Below are positions 1-5,218 of a DNA stretch of 9,564 bases, in pieces. The translations under genes and the position numbers were made by a program. Below the pieces are notes generated by a model. The model saw nothing but the letters and a program-made list of their open reading frames with translations, ran no database searches and was not told where the DNA came from. Location: NCBI GenBank assembly GCA_017455785.1, contig JAFSYZ010000258.1, forward strand, positions 1 through 9,564, read 5' to 3'. How positions within the stretch are numbered: position 1 is the stretch's first letter; each line of letters begins with the position of its first letter. This DNA comes from Candidatus Methanomethylophilaceae archaeon (lineage in GTDB: Archaea > Thermoplasmatota > Thermoplasmata > Methanomassiliicoccales > Methanomethylophilaceae).

Positions 1-637
1 CCATCAGTCCGTGTGAAACGGGCTTCTTGTAGTCCAGGAGCGGGAGGAACGGCTTGAACTCACCGACGAACTTCTTGACGACAGCATCGTCAAGAGGCGT
101 CATCCTCTCGATGGCGTGTGTGAGTATGAATCCATCCAGGTTGGTCATTATGGGCAGCTGTACATCGGGATGCTCCGCGATCCTCGGTGCGATGATCGCG
201 TTGTCGTATGCCTCCTGTACGTTCTCCGCGAATATCTGAATCCATCCGGTATCCCTTGCGGACATGACGTCCCCATGGTCGTTCTGGATGTTGATCGGAC
301 CGCTGATGGCCCTGTTGGCGACGGCCATGACCAGCGGCACCCTCATCGCTGATGTGATCGGAAGAATCTCCCACATGTATGCCAATCCCTGTGAGGATGT
401 GGCTGTGAATGTCCTTGCTCCTGCGGAACAGGATGCTGTACAAACTGTCAGCGCCGAGTGCTCCGACTCCACGCAGACGAACTCCGTTCCGACCTCGCCG
501 TCAGCGACATAGTCGGAGAACCTCTCCACGATGATGGTCTGAGGTGTGATGGGGTATGCGGCGCACACATCGGGGTCGATCTGTTTCCATGCCAATGCTA
601 CCGCACTGTCACCGTTGATTGCCAAATCCTTTCCCAT
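1..637 (-). CDS. porA: 2-oxoacid:ferredoxin oxidoreductase alpha subunit (PorA), 5' part
   Basis: Alpha subunit of a pyruvate-type 2-oxoacid:ferredoxin oxidoreductase, which with PorB, PorC and PorD interconverts acetyl-CoA + CO2 and pyruvate using ferredoxin. Visible are YPITPQT (residues 28-34), an ESEHSA segment (57-62), TSSQGLAYMWE (80-90) and DHGDVMSARDTGW (120-132), all characteristic of the alpha subunit's thiamine-diphosphate-enzyme domain I. About 212 residues lie in the window, so the C-terminal part is off the left edge. Start choice: two in-frame ATGs exist, at 643 (overlapping the porD stop as ATGA) and 637. The strong SD GGAGG (649-645) is 1 nt from the first but 7 nt from the second, so 637 is preferred. 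It is the third gene of the porC-porD-porA unit. The exact 2-oxoacid (pyruvate versus a branched-chain acid) is inferred from gene order and similarity, not proven. Confidence 0.93.
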   Translation of the reverse strand, partial: MGKDLAINGDSAVALAWKQIDPDVCAAYPITPQTIIVERFSDYVADGEVGTEFVCVESEHSALTVCTASCSAGARTFTATSSQGLAYMWEILPITSAMRVPLVMAVANRAISGPINIQNDHGDVMSARDTGWIQIFAENVQEAYDNAIIAPRIAEHPDVQLPIMTNLDGFILTHAIERMTPLDDAVVKKFVGEFKPFLPLLDYKKPVSHGLM

Positions 638-639
638 AC

Positions 640-906
640 TCATGCCTCCTTCATTGTGATAGCGTCCTTGGGACACATCTTTGCACAAATACCGCAACCT
701 TTGCAGTGTGTGAGCTTGAATCCTGTCATCTTTCCATCCTTGGTCAGGATGCAGTTATCGGGACAGTAGATCCAGCATGTCATACAGCTGATGCACTTGT
801 CCTTGTCCAGAGTGGGCGTCAAGGATCTCCAGTCGCCTGTCTCGAACTTCTCCGCGTTCCCGCCGTATACACGGGAACCGATTATCATGTCGTTATGGTC
901 GACCAT
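640..906 (-). CDS. porD: 2-oxoacid:ferredoxin oxidoreductase delta subunit, 2x[4Fe-4S] ferredoxin (PorD)
   Basis: Small ferredoxin-like delta subunit (88 aa), which passes electrons from the catalytic alpha/beta subunits to external ferredoxin. Two complete bacterial-type cluster motifs are visible: CISCMTCWIYCP at about residues 38-49 and CKGCGICAKMCP at about 68-79, each with the CxxCxxCxxxCP spacing for one [4Fe-4S] cluster. The N-terminal WRSLTPTLDKDKC segment is typical of PorD proteins. The length matches the family. The start ATG (906-904) overlaps the porC stop by one base (TGATG), and a GAGGTGAT SD sits just upstream within the porC end. The stop abuts porA. It is cytoplasmic and co-transcribed with porC and porA. 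Confidence 0.96.
   Translation of the reverse strand: MVDHNDMIIGSRVYGGNAEKFETGDWRSLTPTLDKDKCISCMTCWIYCPDNCILTKDGKMTGFKLTHCKGCGICAKMCPKDAITMKEA
645..649 (-). promoter_or_regulatory. Ribosome binding site that decides the porA start
   Basis: The minus strand reads AAGGAGG directly before the porA start region. Its spacing is 1 nt to the ATG at 643 and 7 nt to the ATG at 637, so the downstream ATG is the better start. The site lies inside the last codons of porD, implying translational coupling. Confidence 0.7.
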
Positions 907-1499
907 CAGATCACCTCGTTGTATGCTCTCTTCAACGCGCTGAGGTTGGCGTTGATCGCTTTCTCATTGAGCTTTCCTTTGAACTTCAGCTTGATGTGCT
1001 CCTCGATACTCTCGTAGGGCACGATGGGCTTGAATTTGATCAATGTGCCCAGCATAGCCGTGTTGGCGACCGGCCTTCCGATCTCCTCCATGGAGATCTT
1101 CAGGGCGTTGACGGTGTGGCATTCCGCATCGGTACCGATGGCCTTCTGCAGCTGCTCCGGTGTTCCGTCGTAGTTCGCCAGAATTATTCCGCCCTTCTTC
1201 AGTCCCTTGGCGACATCGACCTTACCGATCAACGTACCGTCCAATACGACCACGACGTCGGGCTCGTAAACCTGAGTGTGAAGCCTGATAGGCTTCTCTG
1301 AGATCCTTGTGAACGCTTTGATGGGCGCTCCCATCCTCTCCGGACCGAACTCGGGGAAAGCCTTGACGTACTTGTCCTCCGCGACCACGGTCTCGGCGAG
1401 AATCTCACTGGCAGTGACAACTCCTTGTCCGCCTCTTCCATGCCAACATATTTCCATGTCCATGTAGACCAACTGAGGCATAGGATGGCCTAGGGACAT
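906..1499 (-). CDS. porC: 2-oxoacid:ferredoxin oxidoreductase gamma subunit (PorC)
   Basis: Gamma subunit of the pyruvate-type ferredoxin oxidoreductase and first gene of the por operon. The signature HGRGGQGVVTASE lies at residues 20-32, and FPEFGPERMGAPI (48-60) followed by an F-R pair is the classical gamma-subunit region. The remaining Rossmann-like fold, with VVVVLDGTL near 82-90, is also typical. At 197 aa it is slightly longer than usual at the N terminus. Most relatives begin just before the HGRGGQG motif, so internal ATGs at 1463 or 1457 are alternative starts. I kept 1499 because no SD precedes any candidate and a TATA-like element (1529-1522) is placed so that transcription would start at about 1498, fitting a leaderless mRNA. 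It overlaps porD by 1 nt. Confidence 0.93.
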   Translation of the reverse strand: MSLGHPMPQLVYMDMEICWHGRGGQGVVTASEILAETVVAEDKYVKAFPEFGPERMGAPIKAFTRISEKPIRLHTQVYEPDVVVVLDGTLIGKVDVAKGLKKGGIILANYDGTPEQLQKAIGTDAECHTVNALKISMEEIGRPVANTAMLGTLIKFKPIVPYESIEEHIKLKFKGKLNEKAINANLSALKRAYNEVI

Positions 1500-1518
1500 A
1501 TAAGGGTATGGTTATAGT

Positions 1519-1531
1519 TTATTATTAAAAG
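1519..1531 (-). promoter_or_regulatory. Probable TATA box of the por operon
   Basis: The minus strand carries an A/T stretch reading CTTTTAATAATAA about 24-32 bases before the porC ATG at 1499. An archaeal TATA box here would start transcription at or next to the A of that ATG, giving a leaderless porCDA mRNA. This is consistent with the absence of an SD. Called by spacing and composition only. Confidence 0.5.
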
Positions 1532-1559
1532 AATAATTAGTAGCTGAATGCGTATTTAG

Positions 1560-1574
1560 TTACGAAATTCGTAA
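1560..1574. promoter_or_regulatory. Perfect 15-nt palindrome upstream of the por promoter (candidate operator)
   Basis: TTACGAAATTCGTAA is a perfect inverted repeat with 7-nt arms around one central base. It lies about 30 bases upstream of the porC TATA-like box, a typical position for an archaeal activator or for a remote operator. The surrounding sequence is AT-rich, so some chance symmetry is expected, but the CG steps in each arm make it more than an A/T run. The regulator is unknown. Confidence 0.4.
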
Positions 1575-1583
1575 AATTTATGA

Positions 1584-1624
1584 AATTATCGAACGATATA
1601 AGATTTATTCATACAATTATCGAA
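1584..1624. repeat. Pair of 10-nt direct repeats, 31 bp apart, in the 1500-1702 intergenic region
   Basis: AATTATCGAA occurs at 1584-1593 and again at 1615-1624, about three DNA helical turns apart. The first copy continues as ATCGAACGAT, with inverted ATCG/CGAT arms. No gene or RNA was found in the 203-base gap 1500-1702. It otherwise holds only the por promoter, the palindrome at 1560-1574 and a T-tract for the upstream minus-strand gene. Confidence 0.35.
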
Positions 1625-1645
1625 AAAATCTGATTTAACACATGT
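1622..1645 (-). terminator. Possible T-tract terminator of the DUF368 gene
   Basis: About 75-80 bases past the DUF368 stop the minus strand has CACATGTG (self-complementary), then TTAAATCAGA and a run of six T (1628-1623). Archaeal termination usually needs only an oligo-T stretch. The hairpin is very short, so this is a weak call. Confidence 0.35.
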
Positions 1646-1702
1646 GAACGGTACGGGGCCATGTCCAGATCATCGAATGGCATTGAGGTACGGCCTTCGT
1701 TG

Positions 1703-2536
1703 TCAATTCGTATCAGAATAAATCCTGGCCAACCTGCAGAGGACATACCCTATTAGGACCCCGCCCACAACACATAGTATGCTCAACGGAACGGTGTCCA
1801 ATCCTTCCGTCTTCATGATGGCCTCTGCGAACACGACCACCACCGAACCTGCGGTCAGACCGAGGATCGCACTATATGTGGACTTCCTGCTGGTCCTCAT
1901 GAAATGATCGATGAGTTTGGAGAAGATTATGAGCCCGATTATTCCGCCGATAGCAATCGGGATGAGCTCCTTGAAGTTGAGGGTATCCAATGCATCTATG
2001 AATGCTGGGTATATTCCCAGGACCAAGAGCATAGTGGAACCGCTGATACCGGGTGAGACGAAGGAAGCGGCAACGATGATACCTGCGGTCAGCATGATGA
2101 ACCAATTGGTGATCATTCCATCGGAAGCGAAGTACTGTTTGGAAACGAATACAGCCACCATTATCAGGAAACCCACGATGAATGCGGCCATGTTGTACTT
2201 CGTGTACGGCTGACCATCCTCAGACATCCTCCTGATGTCCGGTATCTGCATCATTATCAAGGCACCGAAGAAGAACAGCATCGGAACATAGTATTCATCG
2301 ATGAATGCATTCAGGACCTTTGCACAGAACACATATCCCAGTATGAGACCGGCAGCGACCACAAGTATGAACCTAAGGTCCTTGAGCATCTTACCGCGGA
2401 TGTCAGCTACATCGGCGATGAGCCTCTCATAGATCCTGAAGATGACAGCGATCGTAGCACCGCTGGCCCCTGGAAGCTGGGACACAACTCCCATGAGTAT
2501 CCCGACTAGGAAGTTCTTAACATCGGCCATGGCCAT
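1703..2536 (-). CDS. DUF368 / PopT-family polyprenyl-phosphate translocase (membrane protein)
   Basis: Integral membrane protein of 277 aa, about 8 hydrophobic segments, of the DUF368 family. Bacterial members (PopT) were recently shown to move undecaprenyl phosphate back across the membrane for envelope synthesis. The family hallmark is an internal duplication, seen here as LPGASGATIAVIFRIYE (21-37) and SPGISGSTMLLVLGIYP (161-177), exactly 140 residues apart. By inference the archaeal substrate would be dolichyl-type polyprenyl phosphate used in N-glycosylation. The length is normal. There is no SD. A TATA box at 2560-2553 puts the likely transcript start at about 2530, so the second ATG (2530, MADVKN) is a good alternative start for a leaderless mRNA. 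It sits 31 bases after the lipase-like gene in the same direction but has its own promoter. Confidence 0.85.
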   Translation of the reverse strand: MAMADVKNFLVGILMGVVSQLPGASGATIAVIFRIYERLIADVADIRGKMLKDLRFILVVAAGLILGYVFCAKVLNAFIDEYYVPMLFFFGALIMMQIPDIRRMSEDGQPYTKYNMAAFIVGFLIMVAVFVSKQYFASDGMITNWFIMLTAGIIVAASFVSPGISGSTMLLVLGIYPAFIDALDTLNFKELIPIAIGGIIGLIIFSKLIDHFMRTSRKSTYSAILGLTAGSVVVVFAEAIMKTEGLDTVPLSILCVVGGVLIGYVLCRLARIYSDTN

Positions 2537-2552
2537 CGTATCTGCTGTTCTG

Positions 2553-2560
2553 TATTTATA
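2553..2560 (-). promoter_or_regulatory. TATA box of the DUF368 gene
   Basis: The minus strand reads TATAAATA, a near-consensus archaeal TATA box, within the 31-base gap after the lipase-like gene's stop. It is centred about 27 bases from the ATG at 2530 and so predicts leaderless initiation. It shows that the DUF368 gene need not depend on upstream read-through. Confidence 0.6.
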
Positions 2561-2567
2561 GACGTCA

Positions 2568-4046
2568 TCAGAAGTCGTACAGACTGGACTCCTGCATCAG
2601 ATAGCAGAGCGTTACGAACGGGTAATGAGGCAGCACCAACAGATTGAAATTGGACACCATGCTGATGAAGTACGGTTCCAACAGAAGATTCAACAGATTC
2701 CCGTCCGCATATTCGGTCGCTACCTCCGTCAGATAACCGATGGAATGAAGGATCGCCCCTGCACTCTCCGGACATCCGCGTCTGTCGCATACGGGTTGTA
2801 CGAATTGTATGAAGTAGTCGTAGTAATCGCCCTTCCCGTAGTGACTGATCAAATCCTTCACGAACTGTATGATCCCTCCCATCTCAACGAAGATATCCAG
2901 TATGAGGTCGTCCTCCGACATTATCGTGAACAATGCCAATGACAGATCGTCCTCCATATCCACTGCATAATGTTCCCTCGTTCCAAGGGTCTTGAAAAAC
3001 TTGTTCACGAATCCTCTATACATATCTCCGAGGGTGTATATCCCTTCGGAAGGATTGTCCTTGAAGGTTGAAACGTCATACATGCTGACCTCGTCCTCGC
3101 CCACATAATGGGCTATGTACTCCAGCATCTTCGTTGCGGCATCATCATTGCGCACAGGCAGCGACTTGATATGACCATACCTTGCGAACCCGTAGGAGGA
3201 TGGCGGTAAACGCGGCACGACGTCATCGGGATTCACTGTGTACCATATGTTGTCGTAACGCTCATCGGTCGGGAGAGGATCTCCGCTCGTACGGTCATAG
3301 TAGGCACAATAAGGCACGGAGAACCCAAATCCGTAGACCGATTCTTTCGTGATATCGATGTTGCCGATCCTCTCATGCACCTTACCTTCGGCGATCGCGT
3401 CGGAAAGATAGGCTGCGATGAGATTGGAGGCTGCACTGGTCCTGCTGTATCCCGTCACCAGTATCTTGGTCTTACCCGTTATCCCGTTGTCCGATATGAA
3501 CGTCCTAAGGAACTCCAGGCCGTCATCCCTGGAAATCGAGAATCCCTTGTGGTCCCCCTCGAGACCCATCATCAGATTGGATGCGAACTCACTGGAATAG
3601 CGGGCACCGTTCAATACAAGGAATATGACCGTGGAGTCACCGATCTGCTTGGAACCGATGGCCATGGCTGTAGATGTCATGGTCGGCTTCTTGGTGAAAT
3701 ACTCGTTCACCATGGCATTCCCACAGCCCATGTCCCTGAGGAGTCCGAGGACCGATGTAGGCTTATCCTTCATATCCTCGGGATCGTATCCGCAGGACAG
3801 TTCCAGACTCAGAGCGAACACCATCAGATCCGGGTTGTACTCCGTCGACGGATGACTAAAGAAACCGTCACTGTAGTAGACAGGCATCTCCGTGTTATCC
3901 TTCAATGCATTGTCATAGGTCTTGTAAGTGAAACATTCGGTCTTCCACTCTTCTTTCGGATTGTTGTTGATCACGACGACAGCAACCGATGAAACTATGA
4001 TCAATGAGACCACGAGCACAGAGAGGACCGCTACCTTGTTGTTCAC
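2568..4046 (-). CDS. Membrane-anchored lipase-class-3-like alpha/beta hydrolase (hypothetical)
   Basis: A 492-aa protein with one hydrophobic N-terminal segment (about residues 5-26), probably an uncleaved signal anchor placing the rest outside the cell. The middle resembles class-3 lipase-like alpha/beta hydrolases: a strand KILVTGYSRTSAASNL (194-209) forms a nucleophile elbow with Ser201. It is followed by YGFGFSVP (238-245), a VNPDDVVPRLPP segment (271-282) offering Asp274/275, then YGFARYGH (285-292). Near the C terminus LPHYP (472-476) offers His474 as the third triad member. The elbow is GYSRT rather than GxSxG. Seven cysteines may form extracellular disulfides. The start is GTG (4046-4044) without an SD; the TATA box at 4076-4069 predicts leaderless initiation there. 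The substrate is unknown. Lipase, esterase or peptidase-like activity are all possible, and activity itself is unproven. Confidence 0.75.
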   Translation of the reverse strand: MNNKVAVLSVLVVSLIIVSSVAVVVINNNPKEEWKTECFTYKTYDNALKDNTEMPVYYSDGFFSHPSTEYNPDLMVFALSLELSCGYDPEDMKDKPTSVLGLLRDMGCGNAMVNEYFTKKPTMTSTAMAIGSKQIGDSTVIFLVLNGARYSSEFASNLMMGLEGDHKGFSISRDDGLEFLRTFISDNGITGKTKILVTGYSRTSAASNLIAAYLSDAIAEGKVHERIGNIDITKESVYGFGFSVPYCAYYDRTSGDPLPTDERYDNIWYTVNPDDVVPRLPPSSYGFARYGHIKSLPVRNDDAATKMLEYIAHYVGEDEVSMYDVSTFKDNPSEGIYTLGDMYRGFVNKFFKTLGTREHYAVDMEDDLSLALFTIMSEDDLILDIFVEMGGIIQFVKDLISHYGKGDYYDYFIQFVQPVCDRRGCPESAGAILHSIGYLTEVATEYADGNLLNLLLEPYFISMVSNFNLLVLPHYPFVTLCYLMQESSLYDF

Positions 4047-4068
4047 GAATCGGGATTATCGTTTCATC

Positions 4069-4076
4069 TTATATCA
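4069..4076 (-). promoter_or_regulatory. Probable TATA box of the lipase-like gene
   Basis: The minus strand has TGATATAA ending 23 bases before the GTG start codon at 4046. The predicted transcription start is at or beside that codon, so the mRNA would be leaderless, explaining the lack of an SD. Confidence 0.5.
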
Positions 4077-4173
4077 TTGACTATCGACCGTACGTGTTCA
4101 CCGGAACAGTACGGTAACGTCGGGTCCTCGAACTAGGTACCGCCCATTTCAATCGAGATTAAATGAGATTTAG

Positions 4174-4205
4174 GAAAAGATGGTCGATGGCACGATGCCA
4201 CCGAC
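4174..4205 (-). terminator. Hairpin/T-tract terminator of cfbA
   Basis: Nine bases after the cfbA stop the minus strand forms a 10-bp stem (GUCGGUGGCA pairing with UGCCAUCGAC, one G-U pair) around a 3-nt UCG loop, followed by CATCTTTT. This is a strong intrinsic-terminator-like structure. It separates cfbA from the lipase-like gene, which has its own promoter. Confidence 0.65.
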
Positions 4206-4213
4206 AACATGTT

Positions 4214-4990
4214 TCAATACGACCTGATCTTCGCTGCGAACAGCTCTGTCAGGCGGGGGTCCTTTCCGACGGGTTCGGCATACTTGACGTCGATCATCTT
4301 TCCAGCATACCTGAACGTTCCCTCACGGATACCGTCCATAAGGTGGATCTTGGGCGGGATGTCGTTCTTAAGGTGATCGCCTTCGGAGATGAACAGCGGG
4401 AGTGCGATGATCTCATCGGCCCCATCCATGATCGCCTTGTCTAGAACCTCCTCGATCTTGGGTTCATTCAGTTCGTTGAATGCGTAGTAAACGTTGGGGA
4501 TACCCATCTCGGAGAGGCGCTTGGCGTTCTCCATGATGACCTCCTTGTTGTAAGGGAGCTTGGAACCGTGTCCTATTACGATAGACGCTGTGTTCTTCCC
4601 GGTCCTGAGATCGCAGATCTTCTCCTTGAGGATCTTCGTCAGCAGCGGATCCATACCGAATGGTTCTCCGAAGTGCATCATGATCTCCTTACCGTCAATG
4701 ACCACTTTCTTATCATGCTCATCCTTCTGAAGCCCTAGTTTCGGAGGGATATCCCTCTCCATGTGGAGACCGGATGCGATGAAGAACGGGATCGCGATGA
4801 CCTCATCGATTCCATCCTTGACCATCTGTGACAGGGACTCCTCGATGGTTGGCTCGGACATCTTGTTGTATCCGATATAGACATCCTGGAATCCCATCTC
4901 CTTCAGCCTCTGCTGCTGGAGTTCCATGATGCGCTCGTTGTATCTGTAGCTTGAACCATGTCCGAGAATTAACACTCCTTTGCGTGCCAT
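4214..4990 (-). CDS. cfbA: Sirohydrochlorin nickel chelatase CfbA, tandem two-unit form
   Basis: Class II chelatase of the CbiX family; in this context it inserts Ni into sirohydrochlorin, the first committed step of F430 synthesis. Archaeal CfbA/CbiX-S proteins are normally about 120-145 aa and work as homodimers. This one has 258 aa and is an internal duplication. Unit 1 (about 5-127) has GHGSS with His11 and GLHMERDIPPK with His76; unit 2 (about 135-258) has GHGSK with His141 and GDHLKNDIPPK with His206. Corresponding residues are 130 apart, and all four histidines equivalent to the metal-binding pair of CbiX-S are kept. The start ATG has a GGTG SD (5001-4998) 7 nt upstream. The gene is divergent from cfbC and followed by a hairpin terminator. 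Co-chelation of cobalt or iron cannot be excluded from sequence, but the surrounding cfb genes argue for nickel. Confidence 0.93.
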   Translation of the reverse strand: MARKGVLILGHGSSYRYNERIMELQQQRLKEMGFQDVYIGYNKMSEPTIEESLSQMVKDGIDEVIAIPFFIASGLHMERDIPPKLGLQKDEHDKKVVIDGKEIMMHFGEPFGMDPLLTKILKEKICDLRTGKNTASIVIGHGSKLPYNKEVIMENAKRLSEMGIPNVYYAFNELNEPKIEEVLDKAIMDGADEIIALPLFISEGDHLKNDIPPKIHLMDGIREGTFRYAGKMIDVKYAEPVGKDPRLTELFAAKIRSY

Positions 4991-5030
4991 GATATTACAC
5001 CATACTGATTTGGAGGCGTTATGAAATTAG

Positions 5031-5042
5031 TATTATAAAATT
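5031..5042. promoter_or_regulatory. Two-way TATA element of the cfbA/cfbC divergent promoter
   Basis: On the minus strand AATTTTATAATA lies about 25 bases before a predicted cfbA transcript start near 5008, leaving an 18-nt leader with an SD. On the plus strand the same bases read TATTATAAAATT, and the box TTATAAAA (5033-5040) predicts a cfbC-side transcript start at about 5063-5064. No better TATA box is placed correctly for the cfbC start codons. A weaker candidate is TATTACTA near 5149-5155. Confidence 0.5.
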
Positions 5043-5063
5043 GATTTTGTTATGTCGTACTGA

Positions 5064-5177
5064 TTGTTCGATAAGTTGCCAGTATCCTCACAATCGTTAC
5101 AAAAACGGTACAGATTCATCAAAAAATGATGAAAAATACCATTACCGTATTACTATGACGGGCAACTAATCGAACAA
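5064..5177. repeat. Long interrupted inverted repeat between cfbA and cfbC (possible structured leader or operator)
   Basis: The left arm TTGTTCGATAAGTTGCC (5064-5080) and right arm GGCAACTAATCGAACAA (5161-5177) are complementary at 16 of 17 positions (one A/A mismatch) and enclose 80 bases. Nested inside are ACGGTA (5105-5110), complementary to TACCGT (5143-5148), and a perfect 7-bp hairpin TTCATCA-AAAAA-TGATGAA (5115-5133). All three pairs are roughly concentric. As RNA this would be a long stem with internal loops in the cfbC 5' leader. As DNA it could be a looped operator, or a small TIR-bounded element. No clear target-site duplication flanks it, so the mobile-element reading is less likely. 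The rest of the 228-base gap 4991-5218 holds only the TATA element and ribosome binding sites. Confidence 0.55.
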
Positions 5178-5218
5178 AGTGTTACCGTACCAGTAAAATG
5201 TTATTAATAGAGAGCAGC

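Noticed and set aside
619..1017. Plus-strand open frame of 132 codons opposite porD/porC
   Set aside because: It lies across two genes with unmistakable ferredoxin and gamma-subunit motifs; the frame is a by-product of their codon pattern.
1500..1702. tRNA or small RNA gene in the AT-rich gap
   Set aside because: No cloverleaf, no GC-rich structured segment and no internal tRNA boxes were seen; the base composition suits promoter and terminator DNA.
3375..3992. A 205-codon open frame on the plus strand opposite the lipase-like gene
   Set aside because: It is antisense to a gene with clear hydrolase motifs. The translation shows no domain, is low in secondary-structure character, and has no promoter or ribosome binding site.
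5021..5038. Mini-ORF MKLVL with a GGAGG site (5012-5016) in the cfbA/cfbC gap
   Set aside because: It is only five codons, its bases are the TATA element itself, and it lies upstream of the predicted plus-strand transcript start, so it is probably not transcribed.
5064..5177. MITE-like mobile element reading of the inverted repeat
   Set aside because: I see no flanking target-site duplication and no second copy in the window; position at the promoter favours a regulatory reading, though a genome search for copies would settle it.
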